From Paracoccaceae bacterium (GTDB lineage Bacteria > Pseudomonadota > Alphaproteobacteria > Rhodobacterales > Rhodobacteraceae), in NCBI GenBank assembly GCA_007123625.1, contig SKKS01000034.1, positions 1 to 5,457 of the forward strand: 5,457 nucleotides of DNA, in the 5' to 3' direction. The notes under the pieces were generated by a model, which ran no database searches, was not told the origin of the DNA, and saw only the letters and a program-made list of their open reading frames with translations. Positions 1 through 5,457 of the stretch are shown here, one piece after another (position 1 is the stretch's first letter; each line of letters opens with the position of its first letter). Made by a program: the position numbers and the translations under genes.

Positions 1-323
1 ACCGCTTCGCCTATGGCCCCGTGGGCATCCGCAACCCCGGCATCAGCCTGTACCGGATGCGGCCCGACAACAACGAAAGCGGCTACTGGTCCGGCCCCGG
101 GGCCGAGGAATACATGGAGCTCTATCATCAGGCGCTGCTGACCGGCGACCTGGGCGCGCGGCGCGCGCTCTATCACCGGATGCAGGAAATCTGCTTCGAC
201 GAAGCCCCGGCGATTCTGGCGGTCGGGCGGCGCAACATCCTGATCCACAAGGATACCGTGGGCGGGCTTGCCAACCATCCGCAATCCTGGTCGATCCGCT
301 TCGACGAGGTGTATCGCACCTGA
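1..323 (+). CDS. ABC transporter substrate-binding protein, family 5 (C-terminal fragment)
   Basis: This is the last ~107 codons of a gene that begins before the window; the reading frame is open from base 3 and ends at TGA 321-323. The visible part resembles the C-terminal lobe of family 5 solute-binding proteins (DppA/OppA/NikA type). It has a segment 'GYWSGPGAEEYMELYHQAL' followed by a helix with 'RRALYHRMQEICFDEAPAILAVGRRN', matching the family pattern in which partially listed residues or subunits are counted before 'QEI..DEAP.I.....'. In this family the protein is periplasmic and delivers peptides, opines, sugars, nickel-chelates or other solutes to the membrane permeases; signal peptide and ligand pocket lie outside the window. 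It directly precedes two permease genes of the matching transporter class, which supports the call. A GTG at 21 lies inside the gene and is not its start. The substrate cannot be inferred. Confidence 0.85.
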   Translation, partial: RFAYGPVGIRNPGISLYRMRPDNNESGYWSGPGAEEYMELYHQALLTGDLGARRALYHRMQEICFDEAPAILAVGRRNILIHKDTVGGLANHPQSWSIRFDEVYRT

Positions 324-347
324 GCGCAGGTCCGTCATCAAGGGCCA

Positions 348-375
348 GGTGCGGGCGGCACATGCCGCCCGTACC
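348..375 (+). repeat. Strong intercistronic stem-loop between binding-protein and permease genes
   Basis: Bases 348-359 (GGTGCGGGCGGC) pair with 364-375 (GCCGCCCGTACC) around the four-base loop ACAT. This gives 12 base pairs, all Watson-Crick except one G·T at 351/372. It begins 25 bases after the binding-protein stop codon. No T-run follows (the next bases are CTGATCTTGAGG), so it is not a typical intrinsic terminator. In many binding-protein-dependent importers a hairpin at this place protects the upstream mRNA 3' end or attenuates read-through, so that the binding protein exceeds the permeases; that role is inferred here. It could also be a copy of a dispersed REP-like palindrome, which the window alone cannot show. 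Confidence 0.75.
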
Positions 376-432
376 CTGATCTTGAGGTGCTGGTCTGTGT
401 AGCAACCTTCGCTCCATCCTGGCAGGTCCCCG

Positions 433-1401
433 ATGCTTTCAGCAATTCTCAGGCGGATCGGACTTTCGTTCCTGATCCTGGTCCTGGTCTCGCTTTTCGT
501 CTTCGTGGCGACCGAGATCCTGCCGGGCGATGCGCTGGATGTCAGCCTGACCGACGATGATCTGGCCGTCCTGACGCCTGCGCAGCTGGCCGAGATGCGC
601 GCGGCACTCGGGCTCGACCGTCCGGCGGCGGTGCGCTACGTCGACTGGCTGTCGGGGGCGCTGGTGGGCGATTTCGGCACCACCATCCTGACCGGGGCGC
701 CGGTGGGCGACATCATCTGGGGGCCGCTGCGCAATTCGATCCTGCTGGCGGTTCTGACGACACTGGTGGCGGTGCCGGTGGCCATGGTCATCGGCATCAT
801 CGCCGCCTGGTGGCGCGACCGGGCGCCCGATGCGATCGTCTCCACCGGCGCGGTGGTGGGCTATTCGCTGCCCGAATTCGTGTCGGGCAATGCGCTGATC
901 CTGCTGTTCGCGATCTGGCTGCCCATCTTCCCGGCGACGATCACGCTCTATACGCAGGGGCCGATGCTGGACATGCTGGTGGTGGCGGTGCTGCCGGTGG
1001 CAACGATCATCATCGGCTCGATCGCCTATCTCAGTCGGCTGCTGCGGCTGGGGCTGGTTGAATCGCTGGCCTCGGACTATGTCGAGCGCGCCCGGCTGGC
1101 CGGCGTGTCGGAGCGACGCATCGTCTTTGTCCACGCGGTCCCCGCCTCGCTGGTGCCCACGCTGAACGCGGCTGCGCTTTATGTGGCGGGTCTGCTGTCG
1201 GGGATCGTCGTGGTCGAAACGGTCTTTGCCTGGCCGGGGCTGGGGCTGGAGCTGATCAACGCGATCCGCAAACGCGAGGTCGCGGTGGTCCAGGCAGCGG
1301 TGTTCCTGGGCGCGGTGGGCGTGGTCATCATGAACCTGATGGCCGACCTGTCGATCATCGCGCTCGACCCAAGGGTGCGCCGCAACACAGGGAGAAGTTG
1401 A
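433..1401 (+). CDS. ABC transporter permease, DppB/OppB type
   Basis: A 322-residue inner-membrane protein, the usual length for the first permease of peptide/opine/nickel importers (BPD_transp_1 fold). It opens with a short basic N-terminus and a hydrophobic segment at about residues 9-29. A soluble loop follows, containing 'EILPGDALD' and 'LGLDRPAAVRYVDWL', the usual spacer between helices 1 and 2 in DppB. Further hydrophobic segments lie near residues 102-126, 141-164, 178-199, 240-262 and 286-310. The cytoplasmic EAA loop, which contacts the ATPase, is at about 216-238 (YVERARLAGVS, ending in a conserved proline) and looks intact. The C-terminus has the family 'DPRVR' ending. The ATG at 433 is chosen because it gives the standard N-terminus; a weak Shine-Dalgarno AGG lies at 424-426. 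The next permease starts 3 bases after its stop, so the two are surely co-transcribed and form the heterodimeric channel. Confidence 0.95.
   Translation: MLSAILRRIGLSFLILVLVSLFVFVATEILPGDALDVSLTDDDLAVLTPAQLAEMRAALGLDRPAAVRYVDWLSGALVGDFGTTILTGAPVGDIIWGPLRNSILLAVLTTLVAVPVAMVIGIIAAWWRDRAPDAIVSTGAVVGYSLPEFVSGNALILLFAIWLPIFPATITLYTQGPMLDMLVVAVLPVATIIIGSIAYLSRLLRLGLVESLASDYVERARLAGVSERRIVFVHAVPASLVPTLNAAALYVAGLLSGIVVVETVFAWPGLGLELINAIRKREVAVVQAAVFLGAVGVVIMNLMADLSIIALDPRVRRNTGRS
1391..1397 (+). promoter_or_regulatory. Ribosome binding site of the second permease
   Basis: GGAGAAG lies inside the last codons of the upstream permease gene, 7 bases before the ATG at 1405. It supports 1405 as the start over the in-frame ATGs at 1429 and 1441, and implies coupled translation of the two permeases. 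Confidence 0.7.
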
Positions 1402-1404
1402 GCC

Positions 1405-2271
1405 ATGCCCGGAGCAATACCCGGAACCATGCCCAGGGCCATGCGCCAGATCCTCCGCACGCCGATGACCGTGATCGGGCTCGTACTGGTCCTCGTGCAT
1501 GTCGCCGTAGCGCTCTGCGCGCCCTGGATCATCCCCTATGGCCCCAGCCAGCTGGCCGGAATGCCGTTCGAACCGCCGGGCGACCGCTTCATGCTGGGCA
1601 CCGACGTGCTGGGCCGCGATTACCTGTCGCGGCTGCTCATGGGCGGGCGGATCACCCTGACAGTGGCGCTGGTGGGCGTGCTGATCGCCATTGTGGCGGG
1701 GGCGTTCCTGGGGCTGTGCGCAGCCTGGTTCGGGGGGTTGACCGACGAGGTCATCATGCGCCTTGTGGACACCAAGGTGGCCATTCCCAGCATCCTTCTG
1801 GTGGGGGTGCTGATCCCCGGTTTCGGACAATCGGTGGGCGTGCTGATCTTCGTGATCGCGCTGGTCTATGTGGCCGGGGTGATCCGGACCGTGCGGGCGC
1901 AGGCGCTCACCATCAAGCCGCAAAGCTTCGTGGCGGCCTCGGTCCTGCGCGGCGAAAGCAGCCTGTCGATCATGCTGCGCGAGTTCCTGCCCAATGTCGC
2001 CGACCTTTTGTGCGTGGAATTCGCGATCCGGATGTCCTCGGCGATTCTGCTGGTCAGCTCGCTCTCCTTCCTCGGGCTGGGAATCTCGCCGCCCACACCG
2101 GACTGGGGGCTGATGGTGTCCGAAGGGGTGGGCTACATCCACACCGATCCCTGGCTGGTGATCTATCCATCGATCGCGCTGTGCACGCTGGTGGTCGGGC
2201 TGAACCTTGCGACCGAGGGGGTCGCCAATGCGCTTGGCCTCGATGCGGCGCGCGGCATGGTGAAAGGATAG
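1405..2271 (+). CDS. ABC transporter permease, DppC/OppC type
   Basis: A 288-residue inner-membrane permease, the partner of the upstream DppB-type subunit. After a first membrane helix (about residues 17-38) comes the DppC hallmark 'LGTDVLGRD' at 64-72, followed by 'YLSRLLMGGRITLTVAL'. The late helix carries 'SFLGLGISPPTPDWGLM' at 221-237, another signature of this family. Further hydrophobic segments lie between and after these. The EAA loop at about 175-196 is atypical: the usual E-A-A is A177-A178-S179, although Gly183 and the closing 'LPN' are retained. The C-terminus (NALGLDAARGMVKG) also departs from the common 'DALDPR' ending. The start is ATG 1405, backed by GGAGAAG upstream; ATG 1429 is a possible alternative and would only shorten the cytoplasmic N-terminus. 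The gene sits between 3-base gaps on both sides, in one operon with the ATPase. Confidence 0.95.
   Translation: MPGAIPGTMPRAMRQILRTPMTVIGLVLVLVHVAVALCAPWIIPYGPSQLAGMPFEPPGDRFMLGTDVLGRDYLSRLLMGGRITLTVALVGVLIAIVAGAFLGLCAAWFGGLTDEVIMRLVDTKVAIPSILLVGVLIPGFGQSVGVLIFVIALVYVAGVIRTVRAQALTIKPQSFVAASVLRGESSLSIMLREFLPNVADLLCVEFAIRMSSAILLVSSLSFLGLGISPPTPDWGLMVSEGVGYIHTDPWLVIYPSIALCTLVVGLNLATEGVANALGLDAARGMVKG
2263..2268 (+). promoter_or_regulatory. Ribosome binding site of the ATPase gene (supports GTG start)
   Basis: AAAGGA lies 6 bases before the GTG at 2275 and overlaps the end of the DppC-type gene. This spacing supports the GTG as the real start. Translating from there puts the first beta strand (LLETTDLRIGY) at the expected N-terminal position of the nucleotide-binding domain. 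Confidence 0.65.
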
Positions 2272-2274
2272 GCG

Positions 2275-3975
2275 GTGCTGCTGGAAACGACGGATCTGCG
2301 CATCGGCTATCTGGACGGTGCGCGCAACATGAAGCTGGCGGTCGATGGCGTGAGCCTGGCGCTCGACAGCGGGCAGACGCTGGGGATCGCCGGGGAAAGC
2401 GGCTGCGGCAAGTCCACGCTGGCGCGCGCGCTGATGGCCTATACCCGCCCGGGCAGCCGGATCGTCGGCGGTCAGGTGCGGATCGGCGGGCAGAACATCC
2501 TGGACCTGCCCGAGCCCGGGCGCCGGGCGATCCGGGGCCGCAAGATCGCCATGGTCCCGCAAAACCCGCTGAGTTCACTGACCTTTCACATGACCATCGG
2601 CGCGCAGATCGACGAGATCCTGCGCCAGCACGAGGGGCTGTCGAAGGCGGCGGCCCGCGCGCGCAGCATCGCCTTGCTGGAGGCAACGGCCATGCCCGAC
2701 CCCGCCGCCGTGCACGGGCGCTACCCGCACGAGCTTTCGGGCGGACAGCGCCAGCGGGTGGTGATCGCGGCGGCGCTGGCCTGCCAGCCCGACATCCTGG
2801 TGCTGGACGAACCCACGACGGCGCTGGACAAGACCACGGAACTGAAGGTGCTGAAGCTGGTGTCGGATCTGCGCGACCGCTTCGGCACGGCGCTGATCTA
2901 TATCAGCCACGACCTGAATGTGATCGCGCGCGTGTGCGAGCGCATCTGCATCATGCGCGACGGCAAGATGGTCGAGGCCGGTCCCACACGCGCGACCTTC
3001 GCCGCCCCGCGCGAGGCCTATACCCGCATGCTGCTGCGCGCCGTCCCGCGCACGACCGACCCTTCGCCCGTGCGTCCCCCGACCGCGCACCCCGCACCGG
3101 GAGGACCCGGTGCGCACCCGGTGCTGCAGGTCGAAAACCTCAGCTACCACTATGCCGCCGGGGGGCTTGCGCTGCCGTTCTTCCCGCGCCGCAAGGGCGT
3201 GCTGGCGGTGCGCGACCTGTCCTTTTCGATCCGGGCGGGCCGCACGCTGGGACTGGTGGGGGAATCCGGCAGCGGCAAATCGACCGTGGCGGCAGTGATC
3301 TCGGGGTTGCTGCCGCCCGGTGGCGGAACCCTGCGCTTTTGCGGCACACCGCTCCGGGCGGCGGCGTCCCGGCGTTCGACCGATCTGCGCCGCCGCATCC
3401 AGATGGTGTTCCAGGACCCGCTGTCATCGCTCAATCCGCGCCTGTCGGTGGGGCGGATCCTGATGCGGCCGTTGCGGATATTCTTCGGCATGAACCCGAT
3501 AGACGCCCGCGCCGAGGCCGGGCGCCTGCTGGAGCGGTTCGAGATGCCGGTCGCCATGCTCGACAGGTTCCCGCGCCAGCTGTCAGGCGGCCAGCAGCAG
3601 CGCGTTGCGCTGGCACGGGCCTTTGCCGCGCGGCCCGACCTGATCGTCTGCGACGAGGTCACATCCGCGCTCGATGTCTCGGTGCAGGACCATGTGCTTG
3701 ATCTGCTGCTGTCCCTGCAGGCGGAAACCGGCACGGCCTGCCTGTTCATCAGCCACGATCTGGGGGTGATCAAGCGGGTCTCGGACGACGTCATCGTGCT
3801 TCAGAGTGGCGAAGTGCGCGATGCCGGCCCGACCGATGCCGTCTTCGCCACGCCGCGCCACGCCTATACGCGCCTGTTGCTCGAAGCCGCCGGCAGCGTC
3901 ATCGAACCCATCCCCGGGCATGCGCCCGTATCGCCCGCGTCACAGGGCACAAACCGCGGAGATCTGCATGCCTGA
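2275..3975 (+). CDS. ABC transporter ATP-binding protein, fused DppD-DppF-type double ATPase
   Basis: A 566-residue cytoplasmic protein with two complete ABC ATPase domains that powers the two permeases encoded just upstream. Domain 1 has Walker A GESGCGKST (40-48), Q-loop Gln96, signature LSGGQRQR (154-161), Walker B ILVLDEP (174-180), D-loop ALD (183-185) and switch His212. Domain 2 has Walker A GESGSGKST (329-337), Q-loop Gln380, signature LSGGQQQR (436-443), Walker B LIVCDE (456-461), D-loop ALD (465-467) and His494. Both catalytic glutamates (179, 461) are present, so both sites look competent. The domains are joined by a Pro/Ala/Gly-rich linker at about 258-282. The 'AYTRMLL' (249) and 'AYTRLLL' blocks match the post-domain region of oligopeptide-type ATPases, but the cysteine-rich tail seen in many DppD/OppD proteins is absent. 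Such one-chain fusions are common in alphaproteobacteria. The start is GTG 2275; the 3' end overlaps the phosphoesterase gene by 8 bases. Confidence 0.95.
   Translation: MLLETTDLRIGYLDGARNMKLAVDGVSLALDSGQTLGIAGESGCGKSTLARALMAYTRPGSRIVGGQVRIGGQNILDLPEPGRRAIRGRKIAMVPQNPLSSLTFHMTIGAQIDEILRQHEGLSKAAARARSIALLEATAMPDPAAVHGRYPHELSGGQRQRVVIAAALACQPDILVLDEPTTALDKTTELKVLKLVSDLRDRFGTALIYISHDLNVIARVCERICIMRDGKMVEAGPTRATFAAPREAYTRMLLRAVPRTTDPSPVRPPTAHPAPGGPGAHPVLQVENLSYHYAAGGLALPFFPRRKGVLAVRDLSFSIRAGRTLGLVGESGSGKSTVAAVISGLLPPGGGTLRFCGTPLRAAASRRSTDLRRRIQMVFQDPLSSLNPRLSVGRILMRPLRIFFGMNPIDARAEAGRLLERFEMPVAMLDRFPRQLSGGQQQRVALARAFAARPDLIVCDEVTSALDVSVQDHVLDLLLSLQAETGTACLFISHDLGVIKRVSDDVIVLQSGEVRDAGPTDAVFATPRHAYTRLLLEAAGSVIEPIPGHAPVSPASQGTNRGDLHA
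3958..3962 (+). promoter_or_regulatory. Ribosome binding site of the phosphoesterase gene
   Basis: GGAGA lies 5 bases before the ATG at 3968, inside the last codons of the ATPase gene. The same frame is open upstream to 3806, but that extension only reads through the ATPase in another frame and has no family homology. This site therefore fixes the start at 3968. It also suggests translation is coupled to termination of the ATPase. Confidence 0.7.
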
Positions 3976-4786
3976 CACCCTTTCGCCCCCGCTCAAGCTG
4001 ATCTGCGTGGGCGATCCCCATCTGGTTCCGCCCGGGGATGCCCTGCACGGGCTTGACCCCGAGGACCGGATGCGCCGCTGCGTGGCCGACATCGCCACGC
4101 ATCATGCCGATGCCTTCGCCTGCATCGTCATGGGGGATCTGGCCCACAAGGCCGATCCGGACGCCTATGCGCTGTTTTCCCGGATCATCACCGGACTGCC
4201 CATGCCGGTGCATCTGATGATCGGCAACCACGACCGGCGGGTGCTGTTCACCGAGTGGTTCCCCGACACCCCGCGCGATCCCGCAGGTTTCGTGCAGACC
4301 GCCTTCGACACGCCCGTGGGGCGCTTCATCCTGACCGACTCGGTCGAGGAGGGGCAGAACGGCGGCACCTATTGCGCGGCGCGGCTGGACTGGTTGCGCG
4401 GGGAGCTGGCGCGCGCCGGAGACCGCGACATCTTCCTGTTCATGCACCACCCGCCCTTCGACATCGGTCTGCCGTTCCTGGACCGGATCGGACAGGCGGA
4501 CAAGGCCGCGCTGGCCGACCTGCTGCGCGGCGACCGGCGCATCCGGCACCTGTTCCTGGCACATATCCATCGTCCGCTGGCGGGGTCCTGGATGGGCATT
4601 CCGTTCTCCAGCGCGCGTTCGCTCAACCACCAGGTGCCGTTGCTGTTCGAGGACCTGCCCGCAGTCCCCAAATCGCACGAACCGCCCTCCTATTCGATCG
4701 CCCTGATCGATGGCGAAAAGGTGGTCGTGCATATCCACGACTATCTGGACCGCTCGCGCCTGCCCATGCCCCAGCCCGCCTCCTGA
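3968..4786 (+). CDS. Calcineurin-like metallophosphoesterase (class III phosphodiesterase, CpdA/GpdQ type)
   Basis: A 272-residue protein of the dinuclear-metal phosphoesterase superfamily (PF00149), close in length to cAMP phosphodiesterase CpdA and glycerophosphodiesterase GpdQ. The metal-binding motifs appear in order: D-x-H as Asp16/His18 (GDPH), GD as Asp57 (GDLAHK), GNHD at 86-89 (Asn87, His88), His160-His161 (HHPP) and H-x-H as His199/His201 (AHIHRP). The last motif has Ala in place of the usual Gly. No signal peptide or membrane segment is visible, so it should act in the cytoplasm. The family hydrolyses phosphodiesters such as cyclic nucleotides or glycerophosphodiesters; which one is used here cannot be told from the sequence. 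It overlaps the transporter ATPase gene by 8 bases and is the last gene of the operon. A link between the imported solute and a phosphate ester is thus likely, though inferred. The start ATG 3968 is supported by GGAGA at 3958. Confidence 0.9.
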   Translation: MPDTLSPPLKLICVGDPHLVPPGDALHGLDPEDRMRRCVADIATHHADAFACIVMGDLAHKADPDAYALFSRIITGLPMPVHLMIGNHDRRVLFTEWFPDTPRDPAGFVQTAFDTPVGRFILTDSVEEGQNGGTYCAARLDWLRGELARAGDRDIFLFMHHPPFDIGLPFLDRIGQADKAALADLLRGDRRIRHLFLAHIHRPLAGSWMGIPFSSARSLNHQVPLLFEDLPAVPKSHEPPSYSIALIDGEKVVVHIHDYLDRSRLPMPQPAS

Positions 4787-4809
4787 CACTCTCGGGCAGG
4801 GGCAGGCGG
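4776..4809 (+). repeat. Weak inverted repeat at the end of the phosphoesterase gene
   Basis: CCGCCT (4776-4781) can pair with AGGCGG (4804-4809), and CCTG (4782-4785) with CAGG (4797-4800) across a 3-base bulge. The stem spans the stop codon at 4784-4786, and no T-run follows. It may mark the mRNA 3' end, or it may be chance pairing in GC-rich DNA. Confidence 0.25.
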
Positions 4810-4868
4810 CGCATGCGACGGGGCGCAACTGGCGATCGGGAAAAGGAAACGGACCGAAGACAACGGCA

Positions 4869-4898
4869 TTGACGTCACGATGACGCGGCACGCATAAC
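4869..4898 (+). promoter_or_regulatory. Candidate sigma70-type promoter for the manC-like gene
   Basis: TTGACG (4869-4874, five of six matches to TTGACA) and CATAAC (4893-4898, four of six matches to TATAAT) are separated by 18 bases. This is the best such pair in the intergenic stretch 4787-4992, and the -10 lies in its least GC-rich part. It predicts a transcript start near 4905 and a leader of about 90 bases. The -35 overlaps the perfect palindrome TGACGTCA (4870-4877). TGACG recurs at 4881-4885, 11 bases on, which could form an operator. This is prediction by eye only. Confidence 0.45.
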
Positions 4899-4914
4899 AG
4901 CCGGGCGGGGGCCA

Positions 4915-4958
4915 GCCCGAGGGCCCGGGCATCCTGAACGGCATGCCGGGGGCGTTTT
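4915..4958 (+). terminator. Possible terminator or attenuator with competing hairpins upstream of the manC-like gene
   Basis: Hairpin B pairs CCC (4924-4926) and GGCAT (4928-4932) with ATGCC (4943-4947) and GGG (4948-4950). It has one bulged G and a 10-base loop, and is followed by GGCG and TTTT (4955-4958). Hairpin A pairs GCCCG (4915-4919) with CGGGC (4926-4930) and cannot form together with B. B could be the intrinsic terminator of the upstream operon. If the promoter at 4869-4898 is real, it would instead be an attenuator in the manC leader. The T-run is short and the region is very GC-rich, so chance pairing is possible. Confidence 0.35.
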
Positions 4959-4981
4959 CGGGGCGCGTGCGGCCCAGCGTT

Positions 4982-4986
4982 GGAGG
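4982..4986 (+). promoter_or_regulatory. Ribosome binding site of the manC-like gene
   Basis: GGAGG, a near-ideal Shine-Dalgarno sequence, lies 6 bases before the ATG at 4993. It fixes the start of a gene that runs out of the window and is stronger than any other ribosome binding site seen here. Confidence 0.75.
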
Positions 4987-4992
4987 CAGGAC

Positions 4993-5457
4993 ATGCGCGG
5001 ACAGATTCACCCCCTCCTTCTGTGCGGTGGCTCAGGGACCCGGCTGTGGCCGCTCTCTCGCGCGTCGTATCCGAAGCAGTTCGCCCGCATCACCGGCGCG
5101 GGCAGCCTGTTCCAGGCGGCGGCGCAGCGGCTGTCCGGGCCGGGGTTCGCGCCGCCGGTGATCGTCACCGGCAATGATTTCCGCTTCATCGTCACCGAAC
5201 AGCTGGCCGCCTGCGCGATCGCGCCGCGCGCCATCGTGATCGAACCCGAAGGCCGCAACACCGCGCCTGCGGTGCTGGCCGCGGCGCTGGTGCTGGCGGC
5301 CGAGGACCCGCAGGCGCTGATCCTGGCGGCGCCCTCGGACCATGTCATCCCCGAGACGGAGGCCTTTCGCGCTGCGGTGCAGGCTGCAAGCCCGCGCGCG
5401 CAGGCGGGCGATCTGGTCACCTTCGGGATCACCCCCGACCGGCCCGAGACCGGCTAC
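4993..5457 (+). CDS. manC: Mannose-1-phosphate guanylyltransferase (N-terminal part)
   Basis: The first 155 codons of a nucleotidyltransferase gene cut by the window end; family members are about 350-480 residues. The enzyme joins GTP and mannose-1-phosphate to give GDP-mannose and pyrophosphate, in the cytoplasm. The N-terminal signature CGGSGTRLWPLSR (11-23) followed by PKQF (27-30) is the nucleotide-binding loop of the ManC/CpsB/AlgA family. 'EPEGRNTAPA' at 84-93 and 'APSDH' at 113-117, the latter with the metal-binding Asp116, are equally typical. The visible end ('FGITPDRPETGY') is the conserved block before the mannose-1-phosphate site. Whether a C-terminal phosphomannose isomerase domain (bifunctional type) follows cannot be seen. 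GDP-mannose feeds exopolysaccharide, lipopolysaccharide or GDP-fucose/rhamnose synthesis. The gene is 206 bases from the importer operon and has its own candidate promoter and a strong GGAGG, so it is probably a separate unit. The symbol is by family; cpsB or algA would be equivalent. Confidence 0.93.
   Translation, partial: MRGQIHPLLLCGGSGTRLWPLSRASYPKQFARITGAGSLFQAAAQRLSGPGFAPPVIVTGNDFRFIVTEQLAACAIAPRAIVIEPEGRNTAPAVLAAALVLAAEDPQALILAAPSDHVIPETEAFRAAVQAASPRAQAGDLVTFGITPDRPETGY

Noticed and set aside
382..410. TTGAGG at 382-387 as the -35 of an internal promoter before the first permease.
   Set aside because: No acceptable -10 lies 16-19 bases downstream; the bases there are AACCTT-like.
439..2562. 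A 707-codon open frame on the minus strand opposite both permeases and the start of the ATPase.
   Set aside because: It is a mirror of GC-rich coding sequence. The translation is a low-complexity mix rich in His, Gln, Asp and Arg, with no domain, while the plus strand encodes three complete, recognisable proteins over the same bases.
1398..3701. A 767-codon plus-strand open frame across the second permease and most of the ATPase.
   Set aside because: It is an out-of-frame reading of two well-supported genes, starts at a TTG overlapping the first permease's stop codon, and yields an Arg/Ala/Gly-rich product with no motifs.
3806..3967. An N-terminal extension of the phosphoesterase by 54 codons.
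   Set aside because: The extension lies wholly within the ATPase gene in another frame, looks like shadow sequence, and would put about 70 residues before the first metal motif. The ATG at 3968 has GGAGA 5 bases upstream and gives the family's usual N-terminus.
4794..4805. Tandem GGGCAG-GGGCAG repeat after the phosphoesterase gene.
   Set aside because: Two copies of a 6-base unit in GC-rich intergenic DNA are easily chance; there are no more copies and no array.
4787..5457. The idea that the manC-like gene belongs to the importer operon or forms one functional system with it.
   Set aside because: There is a 206-base gap with a candidate promoter and terminator-like hairpins, whereas genes inside the operon are 3 bases apart or overlap. 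GDP-mannose synthesis has no evident link to the importer.
1..5457. CRISPR arrays, tRNA or rRNA genes, insertion sequences and other mobile-element marks.
   Set aside because: No regularly spaced repeats, no transposase or integrase reading frame, no cloverleaf or rRNA-like sequence was found by eye. Base composition is even across the genes.

Overview
The window is GC-rich throughout. Its codon use and gene types suggest an alphaproteobacterium, most likely of the Rhodobacter/Paracoccus/Roseobacter kind. This placement is an inference from base composition and protein flavour; no rRNA or other marker gene is present. All recognised genes lie on the + strand.

Positions 1-4786 hold the distal part of an oligopeptide/dipeptide-type ABC importer operon. 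It runs from the C-terminal end of a family 5 solute-binding protein (1-323), through a DppB-type permease (433-1401) and a DppC-type permease (1405-2271), to one polypeptide carrying both ATPase domains (a DppD-DppF-type fusion, 2275-3975). A cytoplasmic class III metallophosphoesterase follows (3968-4786). The last four genes are packed tightly: two 3-base gaps and one 8-base overlap. The only sizeable gap is the 109 bases between the binding-protein gene and the first permease, and it holds a strong 12-bp stem-loop without a U-tract. Such a structure is commonly associated with higher expression of the binding protein than of the membrane components.

The transported substrate cannot be read from the sequence. 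The phosphoesterase translationally coupled to the ATPase suggests that the imported molecule, or a product of it, may carry a phosphodiester or phosphomonoester that is cleaved after uptake. This is a hypothesis.

A 206-base non-coding stretch (4787-4992) separates this operon from a second unit. It holds a plausible sigma70-type promoter overlapped by a small palindrome, followed by GC-rich, partly mutually exclusive hairpins and a short T-run. The second unit begins with the N-terminal 155 codons of a mannose-1-phosphate guanylyltransferase (manC/cpsB/algA type, 4993 to the window end), which makes GDP-mannose for surface polysaccharide. It is probably functionally unrelated to the importer.

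Overall this is mostly a conventional transport operon. The points worth a second look are the transporter-phosphoesterase coupling, the intercistronic stem-loop, the degenerate EAA loop of the second permease, and the possible regulated leader of the manC-like gene.
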